NCBI GenBank assembly: GCA_000727475.1
Contig: KL647292.1
Coordinates: forward strand, 137,413-201,412
Direction: 5' to 3'
DNA: 64,000 nucleotides
DNA from: Sarcocystis neurona
Lineage: Eukaryota > Apicomplexa > Conoidasida > Eucoccidiorida > Sarcocystidae
Part shown: piece after piece, positions 34,862 through 44,815 of the stretch
How the letters are laid out: every line of letters begins with the position of its first letter
Numbering within the stretch: position 1 is the stretch's first letter
Made by a program: the position numbers and the translations under genes
Notes under the pieces: generated by a model
What the model saw: the letters and a program-made list of their open reading frames with translations, nothing else
What the model was told of the DNA's origin: nothing
The model's database searches: none

Positions 34862-34939
34862 GATAGACACGCAAGATAGGCGCAGGCATGCCCAGCATAC
34901 AATAGACACGCAGGACGGGTGCAGGAATGCAAAGGAGAT
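34862..34939 (+). repeat. 39-bp tandem repeat, two diverged copies
   Basis: Copies start at 34862 and 34901 (39 bp, 13 codons). The plus frame repeats IDTQD; the minus frame repeats PAPVLRVY / PAPILRVY. The copies have several differences, so this is older than the duplication at 15.7 kb. Confidence 0.75.
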
Positions 34940-35151
34940 CACCGTCGCGACATGGGAAAATTGCACAATTTTTCCTGTTACAGGAAGACGGCTTTTTAAC
35001 TTCCGCGGCCGGCAAACTCGCCGTGTGTAAACTACACCGAAGAAATAGTACCTCTCATTCCCACATACAAATGCATATGCAGATGCAGAAAGTAAGCACA
35101 CACTTCATTTCGGAATATGAAAACCTCTTGCAGGAGTTTGGCTTTAGCTAA
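34927..35151 (+). CDS. Uncharacterised frame with internal donor
   Basis: A 74-codon plus frame reading GKIAQFFLLQEDGFLTSAAG and ending HFISEYENLLQEFGFS then TAA. A GTAAGC donor lies inside it (near 35092), so the exon may stop before the last 19 codons. No domain. Confidence 0.18.
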   Translation: MQRRSPSRHGKIAQFFLLQEDGFLTSAAGKLAVCKLHRRNSTSHSHIQMHMQMQKVSTHFISEYENLLQEFGFS

Positions 35152-35224
35152 CATTTCTGCACAGTGGTCAAGACCACAAACGCTGCTTTAGCGTGCGTCT
35201 GCCTGTTTGGCTGTGTGCGTCGTC

Positions 35225-35805
35225 CTGCTCAAGCAGCGACAGTCCCTGCACGTGCTGCAGCAGCTGCAGCAGCATGGACGCTCCAGCGTAAAGCAAAGGC
35301 ACACGCCTTTGCTTAGACGAGAACCAAACAAAACGGGTGGTCTACTTTCGAAACACTGTTGCTGGGACGCACACATTCTGTTTCTTGCGGTTGCCCACGC
35401 TGACAGCATCTGCAGCTGTTGCTACTCCCTGCTGCTACAGCTGCGTGCAGCCGCTACTGCTGCTGCCACTGCATGCACCGGTGCTGCTGCGGTTGCTGCT
35501 GAAGCAGGCGCTGGTGCTGCTGCTGCTGCTGATGCATTCGGTGGTGTCTCTACTCCCGGCGCATGCGTTGATGCCGTCGCGGCTGATACATGCGCTAAAA
35601 CTATTCCTGCTGGTGCGTGCGCTGCTACTGTTACTGCCGATTGTTGACATGGTGGTGGTGCTGCCAGTGCGTGCGCTGGTGGTGCAGCTGCAGCTCCAGC
35701 TCTTGTGTGCGCGCCGGTGTGTTGTTGCTGATGCTGCTGGTAGTGATACAGCTGCATGCGCCGGTGCTGCTACTGCACACTGCACGCGCACGAAGTTGGC
35801 CTGAC
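35225..35805 (+). repeat. CTG/GCT-phased tract
   Basis: About 580 bp of imperfect triplets. Plus frames read Leu-rich, Cys-rich or Ala-rich (ATAAATACTGAAAVAAEAG); the minus strand reads Ala/Ser/Thr-rich. It has the opposite polarity to the tract at 34.0-34.4 kb. Confidence 0.75.
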
Positions 35806-36253
35806 TGCATGCGTGCTCGTGGCTGAAGTGCCGCAAATTCGGAAGGCAGGTCATTTCTTCCGCGTTTTGATTGAAGAGTCGTTTTTCGATGTTTATTTCT
35901 CACATCGTCCTCCTTCCCCTGTACATACACCTCAGCTGGTAAGAGCTGGTGTGCTCTTCTGCTGCTGAGCTGCCTACTGACACGCTTTGGGTAGCAGCAA
36001 AAAAAGACGGTGCGTGAGCTACTGCTTCGATCGAAGTAAGCAGAGGTGGCACGGGCATGTGCTGTGCTGCTGCTGTAGCGGGATAAAGCAAGTGGAGGTG
36101 GCCGGTGCATGCATGTGCTGCTGCTGTAGGGGAATAGAACGGCTCTCCAGAATATGCAGTTACCAGGTTGCGCGGAAAGCCGTGTTTGTCGACACTATTA
36201 GGTGCGTGAATATTTAGCTACTATCTGTCATACTACGTGTACGTAAAAGCATT
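35806..36253. other. Spacer, residual CTG pieces
   Basis: Two short CTG runs (36058-36075, 36112-36125) and an exact TGCATGCA at 36106-36113. No gene called. Confidence 0.35.
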
Positions 36254-36543
36254 CTTCTGATACGTGTAGACACGTGTATATCCATGAATTCATTGCTAAG
36301 ATTCATCAAATAGACTCTATGTACAACCGTGCTTCTGATACGTGTAAACACGTGTGTATCCATGAGTACATTGCTATTATTTATCAGACAGACTCTATGT
36401 ACAGCCGTGCTTCTGATACATGTAGATACGTGTATATGTATGAATAGATTGCTACTATTTATCAAACAGACTATATGTACAACTGTGCTCTTGATATTGG
36501 TAAACATGTATATATGCATGAATATACGGCTACTTTCTGTCAA
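36214..36543 (-). CDS. Minus ORF across a 26-residue repeat, uncertain
   Basis: This 109-residue frame crosses all four units of a 78-bp tandem repeat without a stop. Each unit contributes 26 residues with a core like HVSTCIRSTAVHRVCLIN, hydrophobic with regularly spaced Thr/Ser. The equivalent plus frame has a stop in the first unit. Openness across four diverged copies could reflect selection, but the frame starts with a non-ATG codon and nothing else supports it. Confidence 0.2.
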   Translation of the reverse strand: MTESSRIFMHIYMFTNIKSTVVHIVCLINSSNLFIHIHVSTCIRSTAVHRVCLINNSNVLMDTHVFTRIRSTVVHRVYLMNLSNEFMDIHVSTRIRRMLLRTRSMTDSS

Positions 36544-36545
36544 AG
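36254..36545. repeat. 78-bp minisatellite, four diverged units
   Basis: Units start at 36254, 36332, 36410 and 36488, each 78 bp apart, with a shared core CTTCTGATACRTGTARAYA. The last unit is most diverged. Unit length is a multiple of three. Confidence 0.9.
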
Positions 36546-36995
36546 TGTTCTGTGCCCCGGTCTACGTAGCCACATCCGTATCAACGTAGTGCAGTCACTT
36601 ACGCGTGCGTGCGCAGGCGGACGCCGCCGGTTCGTCTTCGATGTGTATAGCTGCAGCTTAGTACGCACCTGCACCGGGGGACACATGAGTCCCTGCTGCT
36701 GCTGACAGCTACAAAATGGCACAGGTCGAGAAGAGGCCTCTGTCTCTCTCCTTCCTGCTGCAGGCATCAAAATTTGCGTCTTCTAGAAGAAGCGCGGCAC
36801 GCCCCTTGCAGCAGTAGTCGTGTACGTTCCTTCTTTCACTCTCTCTACATACCTGTATTCACACAGTTTGACTCCTCCTTGCAGACTATAAGAATGCACA
36901 TTTTCTCACATTATCCAAATACGTGTGTTTTAACTCGAATTTTACGCATTGACATACATACACACGCGTCTCTTCCTGTCTCTCTACACGTGCAG
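36546..36995. other. Spacer before candidate channel exons
   Basis: Mostly unique sequence with one CTG run near 36694-36706. A plus frame (36774-37133) enters the candidate exon at 36996. No independent gene. Confidence 0.3.
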
Positions 36996-37064
36996 ATGCG
37001 CCTACTGCGTCTGAGTATGCCTGCACTTTTGTATGTGGTGATATACTGTGCTTTTGTCGTGTGG
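36996..37064 (+). CDS. Candidate membrane exon, possibly gene C
   Basis: Acceptor CTACACGTGCAG. 23 codons in phase 0 read MRLLRLSMPALLYVVIYCAF, a single hydrophobic helix behind a basic start. The donor is GTAGAT at 37065, or the stronger GTATGT at 37031, which would shorten it. Its place 1.2 kb ahead of the RCK exon suggests an S4-S5 or S5 piece of the channel, but this is inference. Confidence 0.28.
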
Positions 37065-37407
37065 GTAGATGTACGAACATACTTCTTCAACTTTGTCCAA
37101 ATAATATATATATATATACGTATTCTTGGGTGAATGTAGTTTCCTTTTTCCAACCTTCTACACGTGTTAACCTGTGTGTCCGTCTCTCGTTCTATTGAGG
37201 TGTGCGTAGTTCTTGCTCTTTCTCTGGCAGTGTGTGTGATTCTTAAGTTCCCGCTTCCCTACGTGCATGCGCAGCTGCTCGTCTCTATGCCAATATAAAT
37301 AAACTCACTCAGTTCAGTCTCTGTAGCTGTACACTGATATTCATCCTCTGTGTTGGTATACACAGAGGAACGCCTACGTGTGTCTACAAAAGTGCGTCTC
37401 TGTATAG

Positions 37408-37601
37408 ATCCACCCAGCTGAAATTATCTGGGCATTTGTTTCTCTCGTTTTCTTCCTCTGCCTAGTCCAAACGATGTGTAGCTGTACCCAGCTCTCTTTT
37501 CTCGTGTTCTTTGTCGAAACAAGAAAATGTTATCCGTCTCAGTCCAGCAATAATCCTCGGTACGCATGCGAGCGGACGTCTGCTGCTGTAAAATACAGGC
37601 T
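37408..37601 (+). CDS. Candidate membrane exon, possibly gene C
   Basis: Acceptor CGTCTCTGTATAG and a consensus GTAAGT donor at 37602, phase 0 to phase 2. It reads IHPAEIIWAFVSLVFFLCLV and a Cys/Ser/Asn-rich stretch (TRKCYPSQSSNNPRYACERT), like a membrane helix followed by an extracellular turret. It joins in phase to the exon at 36996-37064 if that ends at 37064. It does not join directly in phase to 38248, so at least one exon is missing. Confidence 0.33.
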
Positions 37602-38247
37602 GTAAGTTTCTGGCGCGCTGTCGCCGCTGTGCCATCCTCTGTGCAACTGAAGAAGCCGCGCACAAGGGAAGGAGATACGATTAGAAGAAAACAAGTCTTC
37701 GTCTTCTTTGTGTGCCCGCAACAAAATGCATAGGGACCCGACGACAGCACCTACTTCGGGTGTATCTGCACTTGAAAGAGGTTTTCAGGCTATTTTGTTG
37801 GCTCTACGTGTCTCGTGTGTGTATATATATATATGTACCCGACCGCATGAAGATAGATGCGTATAGGCATAAGGGTGTACTTCTAAGCACAAGCACGCGT
37901 ACGGATATACATATATGTATATATGTATACATGTGAAGGGTATACATGTACGTATGTGACTGTAGGGGACCGGTATACATATATATATATATATATATGT
38001 GAAGGGTCATATCTGCTTGTCTGTGGCTGTGGATGGTCGATACTATAAAGGTATCTGCTTGCGTGCACCTGTACACACATTCGAAATCCGTACAGGTGAA
38101 TACGTGTATATACGTAGCCATCCAGCGAGTCACCAAGGGGCAGATGCGTGATGCCGTGTCCAGTATTACCTCTTCACAGCAACGGGTAAGGGCCGCCTGT
38201 TGAGTTTGTCGCCCTGCGTGGGAGTGCGTATGTTTCGACTGACGCAG
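37602..38247. other. Gap before the RCK exon
   Basis: TA microsatellites at about 37822-37836 and 37979-38000. Short plus readings here (for example near 37748, HLLRVYLHLKEVFRLFCWLY) could be further membrane exons but lack good donors. The pore and S6 would be expected here or upstream; I could not find them. Confidence 0.3.
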
Positions 38248-38479
38248 CCGGTGTGTACGTACACCACGGCAGTCCCGTGCCTGCAGCACGACGAATGCAG
38301 CAAGATCACGTATGTCGTCTTCCTCAAGTGCAGACAGCAGGCTTACGTACCTGGGCGAGATTCCCCCGGCGCAGCACGGGTGTACGGAGACCAACCGTCT
38401 TTCCACATCGTCGTGTGTGGCAGTATGGACACGGTAGCAAATATGCGTATGTTCATGGATGATAGAGAAATGCACACAG
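38248..38479 (+). CDS. Gene C exon: start of RCK domain, BK/Slo-like K+ channel
   Basis: Acceptor CGACTGACGCAG at 38247 (an alternative start is 38287, same frame). The frame reads VYGDQPSFHIVVCGSMDTVA and then NMRMFMDDREMH. This matches the first beta strand and helix of the RCK1 domain of calcium-activated potassium channels, which in animal BK read [20 protein letters not shown]. The residues before it (TYVVFLKCRQQAYV) fit the linker after S6. RCK domains bind Ca2+ or other ligands on the cytosolic side and open the pore. It ends in phase 1 at a weak GTGCAC donor, which suits the exon at 40044. Confidence 0.58.
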
Positions 38480-40043
38480 GTGCACGCGTGTATACGTTTT
38501 GACTGGTTCATATATCCACGTTGCATGCATGTTACCTCTATGTGTGTGTGTTATTGCATAGAGGTGCGCGCATATGCCGACACGTGAACAGCCGCGTGAC
38601 TCTCTGCAGGTGCAGATATGTGCCCTATTACGTATCCGTGTGCGAGAAGCTACTAGAACTATAAGCGTGCAATGGTAAGCACCAGTGCAGCTGCTGCTGT
38701 TAAAAATGTTAATTTTCCTGTCTAGCGCACAAGGCGATTCTCGCCGCGTATCATCACAGACACCCGCCTACGTATACGAATGAATACATATACGTATATA
38801 CATGTATATACATGTATATGTATGTTTGTCTGTATGTGTATCTACGTATATGTGTGTACATGTATGCGAGGACGTACACATATATATATATATATATATG
38901 TATATATGTACATATGTAGACCTGTATGTGTATTTACTAAATACGAGGAAAAGAAAAGTCGTGCACATGTCATTTTGAGTCGTAGCTACTGTGAAGTGTC
39001 TTTTTTTCGGAAGTTTTTCAGGTGTTCGTTTGGACCACGATATGCTGCGTGTCGCTGCGTAGGCGGACAGTCGTCTACGCGTTTATTACCTCGTTGTCTA
39101 AACTTGCAGGTTTTTCTGTCTGTCTTGAATTCTGTGGCTTTTCTTGGTGAGAGAGAATGTCCGCGTCATTTCCTACGAAATATGTTTGGAGACGATAAAA
39201 AAACAGATCGAGAGACGTAGACTCGTAGGCAAATCGACTGCCAAGCGTCTGTATAGAGATTCCTAAATACGGGTCTACATGTATCTCTATACTTACAAGT
39301 AAAAGAAGAGGTCTGCTGGTATGCGTGTATGCGTGAGGAGATTGGTCGGCGTGCGACTCTCTCTCTCTGTCTTCCTGTGGATTTGTACATACACGTAGGT
39401 GAACACGGGTACTCGGTTTCAAATATTTTACGCGTACGCGTACGTGTAGTCACGCCTAAGCGTACATATATATGTGCATGCGTTACATCCCTGTAGAGGG
39501 ACAGGTACAATATTGTATACAGACGTAGTTATACGTGCACATCTACACACCCCCCAGCTGCTCAGGCATCTCTTTTAGTGTGGCAGCGCCGGTGGCAAAT
39601 GCAGGAAAATTTGGAAAGCAGTGCTTGTATCCACATTTGGGCCTACTCTGTTTTTCTTTGCGCAAGCACCAGGGATGGTACTGTTGCAGGCTGCTGCAGC
39701 AAACAACGGGTGAAAGACGCTGTCTATTTAGGCGCTAGCTTCCCTCCTCGCCTTCAAGCAAGACAGATACTATTTTAATGAAGATTTAAGCGATAACGTC
39801 TTGTTGCACGAAATTGGACGTTTTCACACACACGCGTAAACAACTCCTTCCGTCTACGCTGTGCAGTCTTTTCACGTATACTCACCTGTCTAGAGTTGTA
39901 TACGTGTAGGACACCTTTTACCTCCAGTTCGTCATCCTTTATAGATATACAGACATCCGTACAACGTATATTTCATCCTTCTCCTTGCTTCTGAATACTC
40001 ATATCTTCAGCTTCTTTGCACAGACGTATACCAGCCGTCGCAG
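38480..40043. other. Predicted gene C intron
   Basis: Starts GTGCAC and ends CCGTCGCAG. TA run at 38879-38900. A plus frame ending at 39220 (NSVAFLGERECPRHFLRNMF) has an acceptor but does not fit the RCK order. A further open frame lies at 39535-39778. Not called. Confidence 0.35.
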
Positions 40044-40174
40044 ATATGTTGATACATGTGTTGCGACACTTTGCTTGTCGCGCATGCACCACTGCATCTG
40101 ACTATATTGATTCACTCTGCCCTTCCCACACACGTGGGCAAGCCGTTGTGCGCTTTCGCTGGACACATCAAAAC
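40044..40174 (+). CDS. Gene C exon: RCK strands B to C
   Basis: Acceptor CCAGCCGTCGCAG, entered in phase 1 as required by the previous exon, ending in phase 0 at GTATAT. It reads MLIHVLRHFACRACTTASDY and then IDSLCPSHTRGQAVVRFRWT. A short hydrophobic strand, a loop and helix, and a second strand (QAVVRFRW) are the order expected for beta-B, alpha-B and beta-C of an RCK fold. Sequence identity to BK is low. The call rests on position, phase and pattern. Confidence 0.42.
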
Positions 40175-40986
40175 GTATATACGTGCGTATGTATTTATAT
40201 ATTTATGTATATATATATGTATCTGCACGCTGATTTACGTATGTGTTGGCTTTTACCGGCTGCTACATACGTATGTGTGTGTGCCAGCGCGGAGACCCAC
40301 AAGGACACGTTCCACGTGACTCCTCTCCGTTTCTCTGAGACGTAGGGGAACAGTCCTTTCTCTTTCTTGCGTCTGGCGGGTTCCTAGTACGCATCACACA
40401 TACATACACACATATACATGTATGTGTATATCAATATATATATATATACATATATGTATATATATGTAAATGCCTATGCACGAAGTGTCGTGTATGTATA
40501 TAGATATATATATATATCTACACATATGCCAATGTAGGGGGTGCTTTCAAGTACGCATATCTGTATGTGCATACACGTGTATATATATATATGTTGGCAC
40601 ACACATACATACGTCTACATTTGTATATATATACTTGTGTCTCTACTGATGCACAGATGCCCCTACCTGTCCACGTGTGTGTGATTACACGTCACACTGT
40701 AAACAAGGCGCACAGGTTCGTGTGTACGTACTGCTGTGAACAAATATACGTAGGGTAGTAGCTGCCGCTAACGCACAGAGCTTTTTACCTCCGGCGTCAC
40801 ACATGCTCCGCCCATGCAGTGCCTGCCACGCCTACAGCTTATTTTGGGTGTCTGTGTGAAGGGAAAGCAACGGCGCAGTGCTGCCACAGAATACTTCCTT
40901 CTGCCTTTGCTGGATAATGTCTATTTCCCTTCTACAGAGCGTAAGACTGTACAGCAAAAACCGTCACCCCACCTGATGACTGCAGT

Positions 40987-41337
40987 GTGCAACATCTGCA
41001 TGCGCTGTGTGTAAACGAGGTAAAAGAACGCCTGCGCCTCTTCCCGCACGTTCCTTTTGTACACCCACGGAGTCGTTCGGTTCTGTACCGCTTTTTATTT
41101 GTTCTTCATACAATACCCTTTCTGTGTACAGCGCACGTGTTTTTTCTATACACGTCAACAAATTTGCTTCTACCAGTCGTAATAGTAGGACTTACAACGG
41201 AAGAGGTACGGAACGCGGAGGAGGAGAAGCCATGTAAGACTTCCACAAGTTCTCTTGGTGTACACGGGAGTGCTGAGAATCAAGACTCTTTTCTTCCACT
41301 ATTCTCGTATGCTAGGTCTAGACCGGCAGTTCTGTGA
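40987..41337 (+). CDS. Open frame with hydrophobic middle, unassigned
   Basis: A 116-codon plus frame ends in TGA. After a possible acceptor (CTGATGACTGCAG, 40976-40988) it reads VNEVKERLRLFPHVPFVHPR, then a hydrophobic stretch (TNLLLPVVIVGL) and an acidic part (TTEEVRNAEEEKPCK). It looks protein-like but sits inside a predicted gene C intron and has no partner exon. It could be an exon of gene C that I cannot place. Confidence 0.22.
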   Translation: MQHLHALCVNEVKERLRLFPHVPFVHPRSRSVLYRFLFVLHTIPFLCTAHVFFLYTSTNLLLPVVIVGLTTEEVRNAEEEKPCKTSTSSLGVHGSAENQDSFLPLFSYARSRPAVL

Positions 41338-41579
41338 CCACCATACGTGTATAACATGATAGAATGTTTCTTGGTGTACTCTTCTCTAGTGGGAGTTTTC
41401 AGAGGAGTAGTATTTGCAGTAGTCGTCGTCATAGTGTAACAATAAGCCCATATTCCTATTGCAGCAGGCCAAGGCAAGAGTGAGCGTCAAAGAGAGTACT
41501 AATACAAGAGGAATGTATTACGGGTGTTACTATTGCAGGAGGGTGGTAACGAGGTGCTATATTTAAAAAAAGCCGAGGA

Positions 41580-42017
41580 ATGGCTCTTCAGAGAACTCTT
41601 GTGAGTCTTAGAGGAGTCCTCTTCGTAGCAGCACGTCGTCGTCGTGGGGATGAACGAGTGGCGGGGCAGCAGCAGCACAAGCAGCAGCAGCACAAGCAGC
41701 AGCAGCACAAGCAGCAGCAGCACAAGCAGCAGCAGCACAAGCAGCAGCAGCACAAGCAGCAGCAGCACAAGCAGCAGCAGCACAAGCAGCAGCAGCAGGA
41801 GCCCTGCAGGAACACTGGCCCCTGCCATCCGCTTTGCTGCCAAAGTATGTCAGCAATGTTTCTGCTTCGTCTTTCTCTGATGCGACGCAGTCAGTCGGCG
41901 CATCTCGTCAAACAGAACCCGCAGCTAGGCAGAGGGAAGGACGTTGCAGTGGACGCGCACGAGAGGGACAACGCAGGAGAACTAGTGAACCAGTACGCTA
42001 CAAAGAAGGAAGAGTAA
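41580..42017 (+). CDS. ORF carrying (QQQHK)n homopolymer-like repeat
   Basis: ATG at 41580 to TAA at 42015-42017, 145 residues. It has a basic start (MALQRTLVSLRGVLFVAARR), eight perfect QQQHK units, a Cys-containing segment, then a charged C-terminus (GKDVAVDAHERDNAGELVNQ). Amino-acid repeats from CAG tracts inside otherwise normal proteins are common in Eimeria. It lies in a predicted gene C intron, so it may be an optional exon, a separate small gene, or chance. The other two plus frames across the repeat read SSSTS and AAAQA. Confidence 0.28.
   Translation: MALQRTLVSLRGVLFVAARRRRGDERVAGQQQHKQQQHKQQQHKQQQHKQQQHKQQQHKQQQHKQQQHKQQQQEPCRNTGPCHPLCCQSMSAMFLLRLSLMRRSQSAHLVKQNPQLGRGKDVAVDAHERDNAGELVNQYATKKEE
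41667..41801 (+). repeat. 15-bp array: eight perfect CAGCAGCAGCACAAG units
   Basis: Eight identical 15-bp units run from 41667 to 41786, with a ninth altered unit to 41801. It is the only perfect long triplet-derived array in the window. The other CAG tracts are heavily mutated. Confidence 0.95.
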
Positions 42018-42341
42018 AACAGTGTGGGTGTTTACCTCTGCATAGAAAATAGACAGAAGACGGGGCAATTTGCACTTCCGTCGACGTCCTTTGTAGAAGA
42101 AATACACGTTTATGTAGCTGTCTTTGTGTTCCGGCAGGCGTACCTACGTATGTCCTCCTCTTGTCTATTCGTCTGACACAGCACCGTGTCTGTGCGAGAG
42201 GCAGCACATATATTTACCTCTATACGGGATACGTAGATGTACATACATATGTGGTTAGACAGACGCATGCATGCGCTGGAACGTGTGTGTATGTATACGT
42301 CCATGATAGTTCTTCTTCCCGTATTGTACCGGACGTCGCAG

Positions 42342-42458
42342 TGGCACTGGGAGTTTCGCTTACGTGGAGGGCGAATTAAAGATGTAGCAGAAGAAGAAGA
42401 CTTCTGCCTGGAAGATTACCTGACTGGATTATCGCAATTATCTCACTTCCTTCAGTTA
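42342..42458 (+). CDS. Gene C exon: RCK helix C region
   Basis: Acceptor GACGTCGCAG and strong donor GTAAGG; exactly 39 codons, phase 0 to 0, the other plus frames being closed. It reads GGRIKDVAEEEDFCLEDYLT then GLSQLSHFLQL. Joined to the exon at 51024 it gives a helix leading into a strand (SHFLQLRKKCVSFLWVAAD), which fits the alpha-C to beta-D step of RCK. The acidic stretch before the helix is an insertion relative to animal BK. Confidence 0.45.
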
Positions 42459-42879
42459 GTAAGGAAAGAGTGTGCATCTGCAAATGCTGCGTTCCCTGTT
42501 TCGTATAGTCATGGAATCTATTACTTTCTACTTTTTCTCTTCAGGTGATGCGTTGCCTCCGTTGTTCTGCGTGGGGCCGTGATGTGTCTTGTCTCTCCAC
42601 TTGTATCCTTCCTCTTTTTTTTCCCTGCTGCGGCTTCAACACACCTTTCTTCTGTCCACCTTGAAACAAACGTACTGCAGGAACACTCCCTGTTGACTCA
42701 AAGTTGCAAACGCCTCTTCAGGTGTGTTTCTACACGTTCGTCGGTGTGGACACCACGTTGAACAGTACGTACACCGTGAATGTATGTACATTCCGGGCTC
42801 CAGGCACACTAGTGGGGAACGCAGTGCGCTGACCGCTGCAGAGTCGGCTTTGCCGCAGTCTCTCTTGCCAGAGAATTCT

Positions 42880-43520
42880 CTTGCCACATCATCAGCACCA
42901 CGTCAACGGCAGAAGCCCCCCACCTCTCTAGTTGCATACGTTTCTGCTGCCGCCTTTCCCCATCCCGTAGCCACCGTCATCCATTCGACGTGCTTCAGAA
43001 TCCACGGCTGCTGCTTAGACTGCTTCTGAATTTTTTTAAAACATCTTACACGCTCCTGCTGCCGCGCTTGCTGCACGAGCTGCTGCTGCTGCTGCCAGTC
43101 ATGCCCCTGCTGCTGCGTTTCTGTCCTTGCCGTCGCGATTGCCGCTGGTACTGCTACGCGGTGGGCCGGCGTTATCATTTATAGCTGCTGCTGTTGCTGC
43201 TGTTGCTGTGACTGCTGCTGCGGATCGGCAATCTGCCTTTCCCACCTGAATATCCGTGGCCTCGCTGCAGCCTGCTCTGCTGGACGTCGCCACTGCCTTC
43301 ACATCTGCTACTACGTCTTTCGCTGTTTCTCCTGCATGCCTTGCCGGTGTACGTACCCCCACGCCATCCTGCGTGCCTCTCCGCAGCACTGCCTGCGAAC
43401 ACCCGCGGCTTCAGGAGGCGTTGCTGCTCCTATGACGTCGCTTCGCTTGCACACACGGCCACTTCCACTGTATAGCTGCTGCTCACGCCTGAGCCGCACG
43501 GGTGCGTTGCAGCGCCGTGG
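42880..43520 (+). repeat. CTG-phased tract
   Basis: Imperfect CTG/TGC/GCT triplets on plus. On the minus strand the Ala-phase frame reads protein-like (GETAKDVVADVKAVATSSRA), as in other tracts. Confidence 0.7.
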
Positions 43521-44457
43521 TAACAGCCGTTCCAAAGCAGATTTCACACGTGAAATTTCCGTGATTTGGTGTGTTTATACGAAGGTTGTAAGAAGCTGAG
43601 TTTTCTCCTGTCGACGATTTCCATCTTTGTGTGGGTGGTCGTCTACGTATATACGCGTATCACACACGTACTCTCGCAACATTGTAGGCGCTCCCCTCAC
43701 AAGCAGGGCTTAGGTGCCCACACGATGTAGCCCCAGTGCGTGCAGTACACCTCGTTTATTCACTAGCACCAAGTGGACAGCAACTCGTATCTCTCAACTG
43801 TGAAAAGCGACCCCTGAGCACAAGGAGGCCCTACACACGCGGGTAGCCAAGGCGCGCTGTAGGTGCCGCCTGTTCATGTCCAACCTATGCATACGGACAC
43901 ACATGCATACGTTGATATGTGTATATATATATATACATATGTATACATATGTATATATATGTAGAGAGAGAGCTGCAGTTTTTAGAGCGATACGCCAAGG
44001 CAGTATTTCTATGTGTCCGTACGCATAGTGCATAGAAAGAGAGACTACTGCATACATGTAATCCTGTTGCATGCTTCTCTACGAGTATGTGCCCACCCGC
44101 GCGTACATATACATGTGTATATGGAGTGCTGTGGCCTTTTCACAGCTCTTCGATTACGCGGGGACTTCCTTTTGTATACGGGAGGTCAACTGTACAGGTA
44201 TACGTAGTGATACAGAGGTATGTAGCGGAAGACCCTTGTAGAACTTGTACGTATACAACTCAACGCAGTAGGTTTCTGAACTTTCAGAACTATGGACCCT
44301 AGCGGCAATGGTGGGTGCACGTACACTCAGTATATCTGTACGGGCGCAGGGGCATATACGTTTGCACTGCTGCAGGCGTTGTTCGCCGACATCTGCACTG
44401 AACGTTTGTGTGGAATGCGGCTACAAATCAACGCGTAGGTGTATGACATAGACAGAT

Positions 44458-44815
44458 AGACACATACATACATACATACATACATTCATACACACATCCA
44501 TACACACACACACACACACACACGCACATACATACATACATACATGCATATATACATACGTGTTTATATAAAGCGATGCGGCGTTTGCAGAACTGCCGCT
44601 ACGGTAACTCGCTCTCTGAATTGATCCACATATACATACACAGATGTATACTTGTACAGAGACATGCACGTATATATATATATATGTATATATATGTGTA
44701 TACATGCACATATATATCTATATATATATACACATCTGTATGTATATATATATAGATATATATACATATAGAGAGAGACACATATATACATATATATATA
44801 TGTATATATATGCTC
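44458..44815. repeat. CATA, CA and TA microsatellite cluster
   Basis: CATA tetranucleotides and a CA run at 44458-44545, then TA/TATG-rich DNA at 44660-44815. Confidence 0.85.

Larger units (their letters stand above)
40175..42341. other. Predicted gene C intron with open frames and a perfect repeat
   Basis: Holds TA runs (40430-40470, 40508-40520, 40584-40595), the open frame at 40987-41337 and the repeat-bearing ORF at 41580-42017, both listed separately. Ends CCGGACGTCGCAG. Confidence 0.35.

Noticed and set aside
36254..36545. Possible CRISPR array
   Set aside because: Contiguous diverged tandem units with no conserved repeat plus unique spacers, in a eukaryotic genome.
39075..39220. Plus exon reading NSVAFLGERECPRHFLRNMF as the next gene C exon
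   Set aside because: It has an acceptor but its text does not fit the RCK order, and the exon at 40044 fits both phase and fold.
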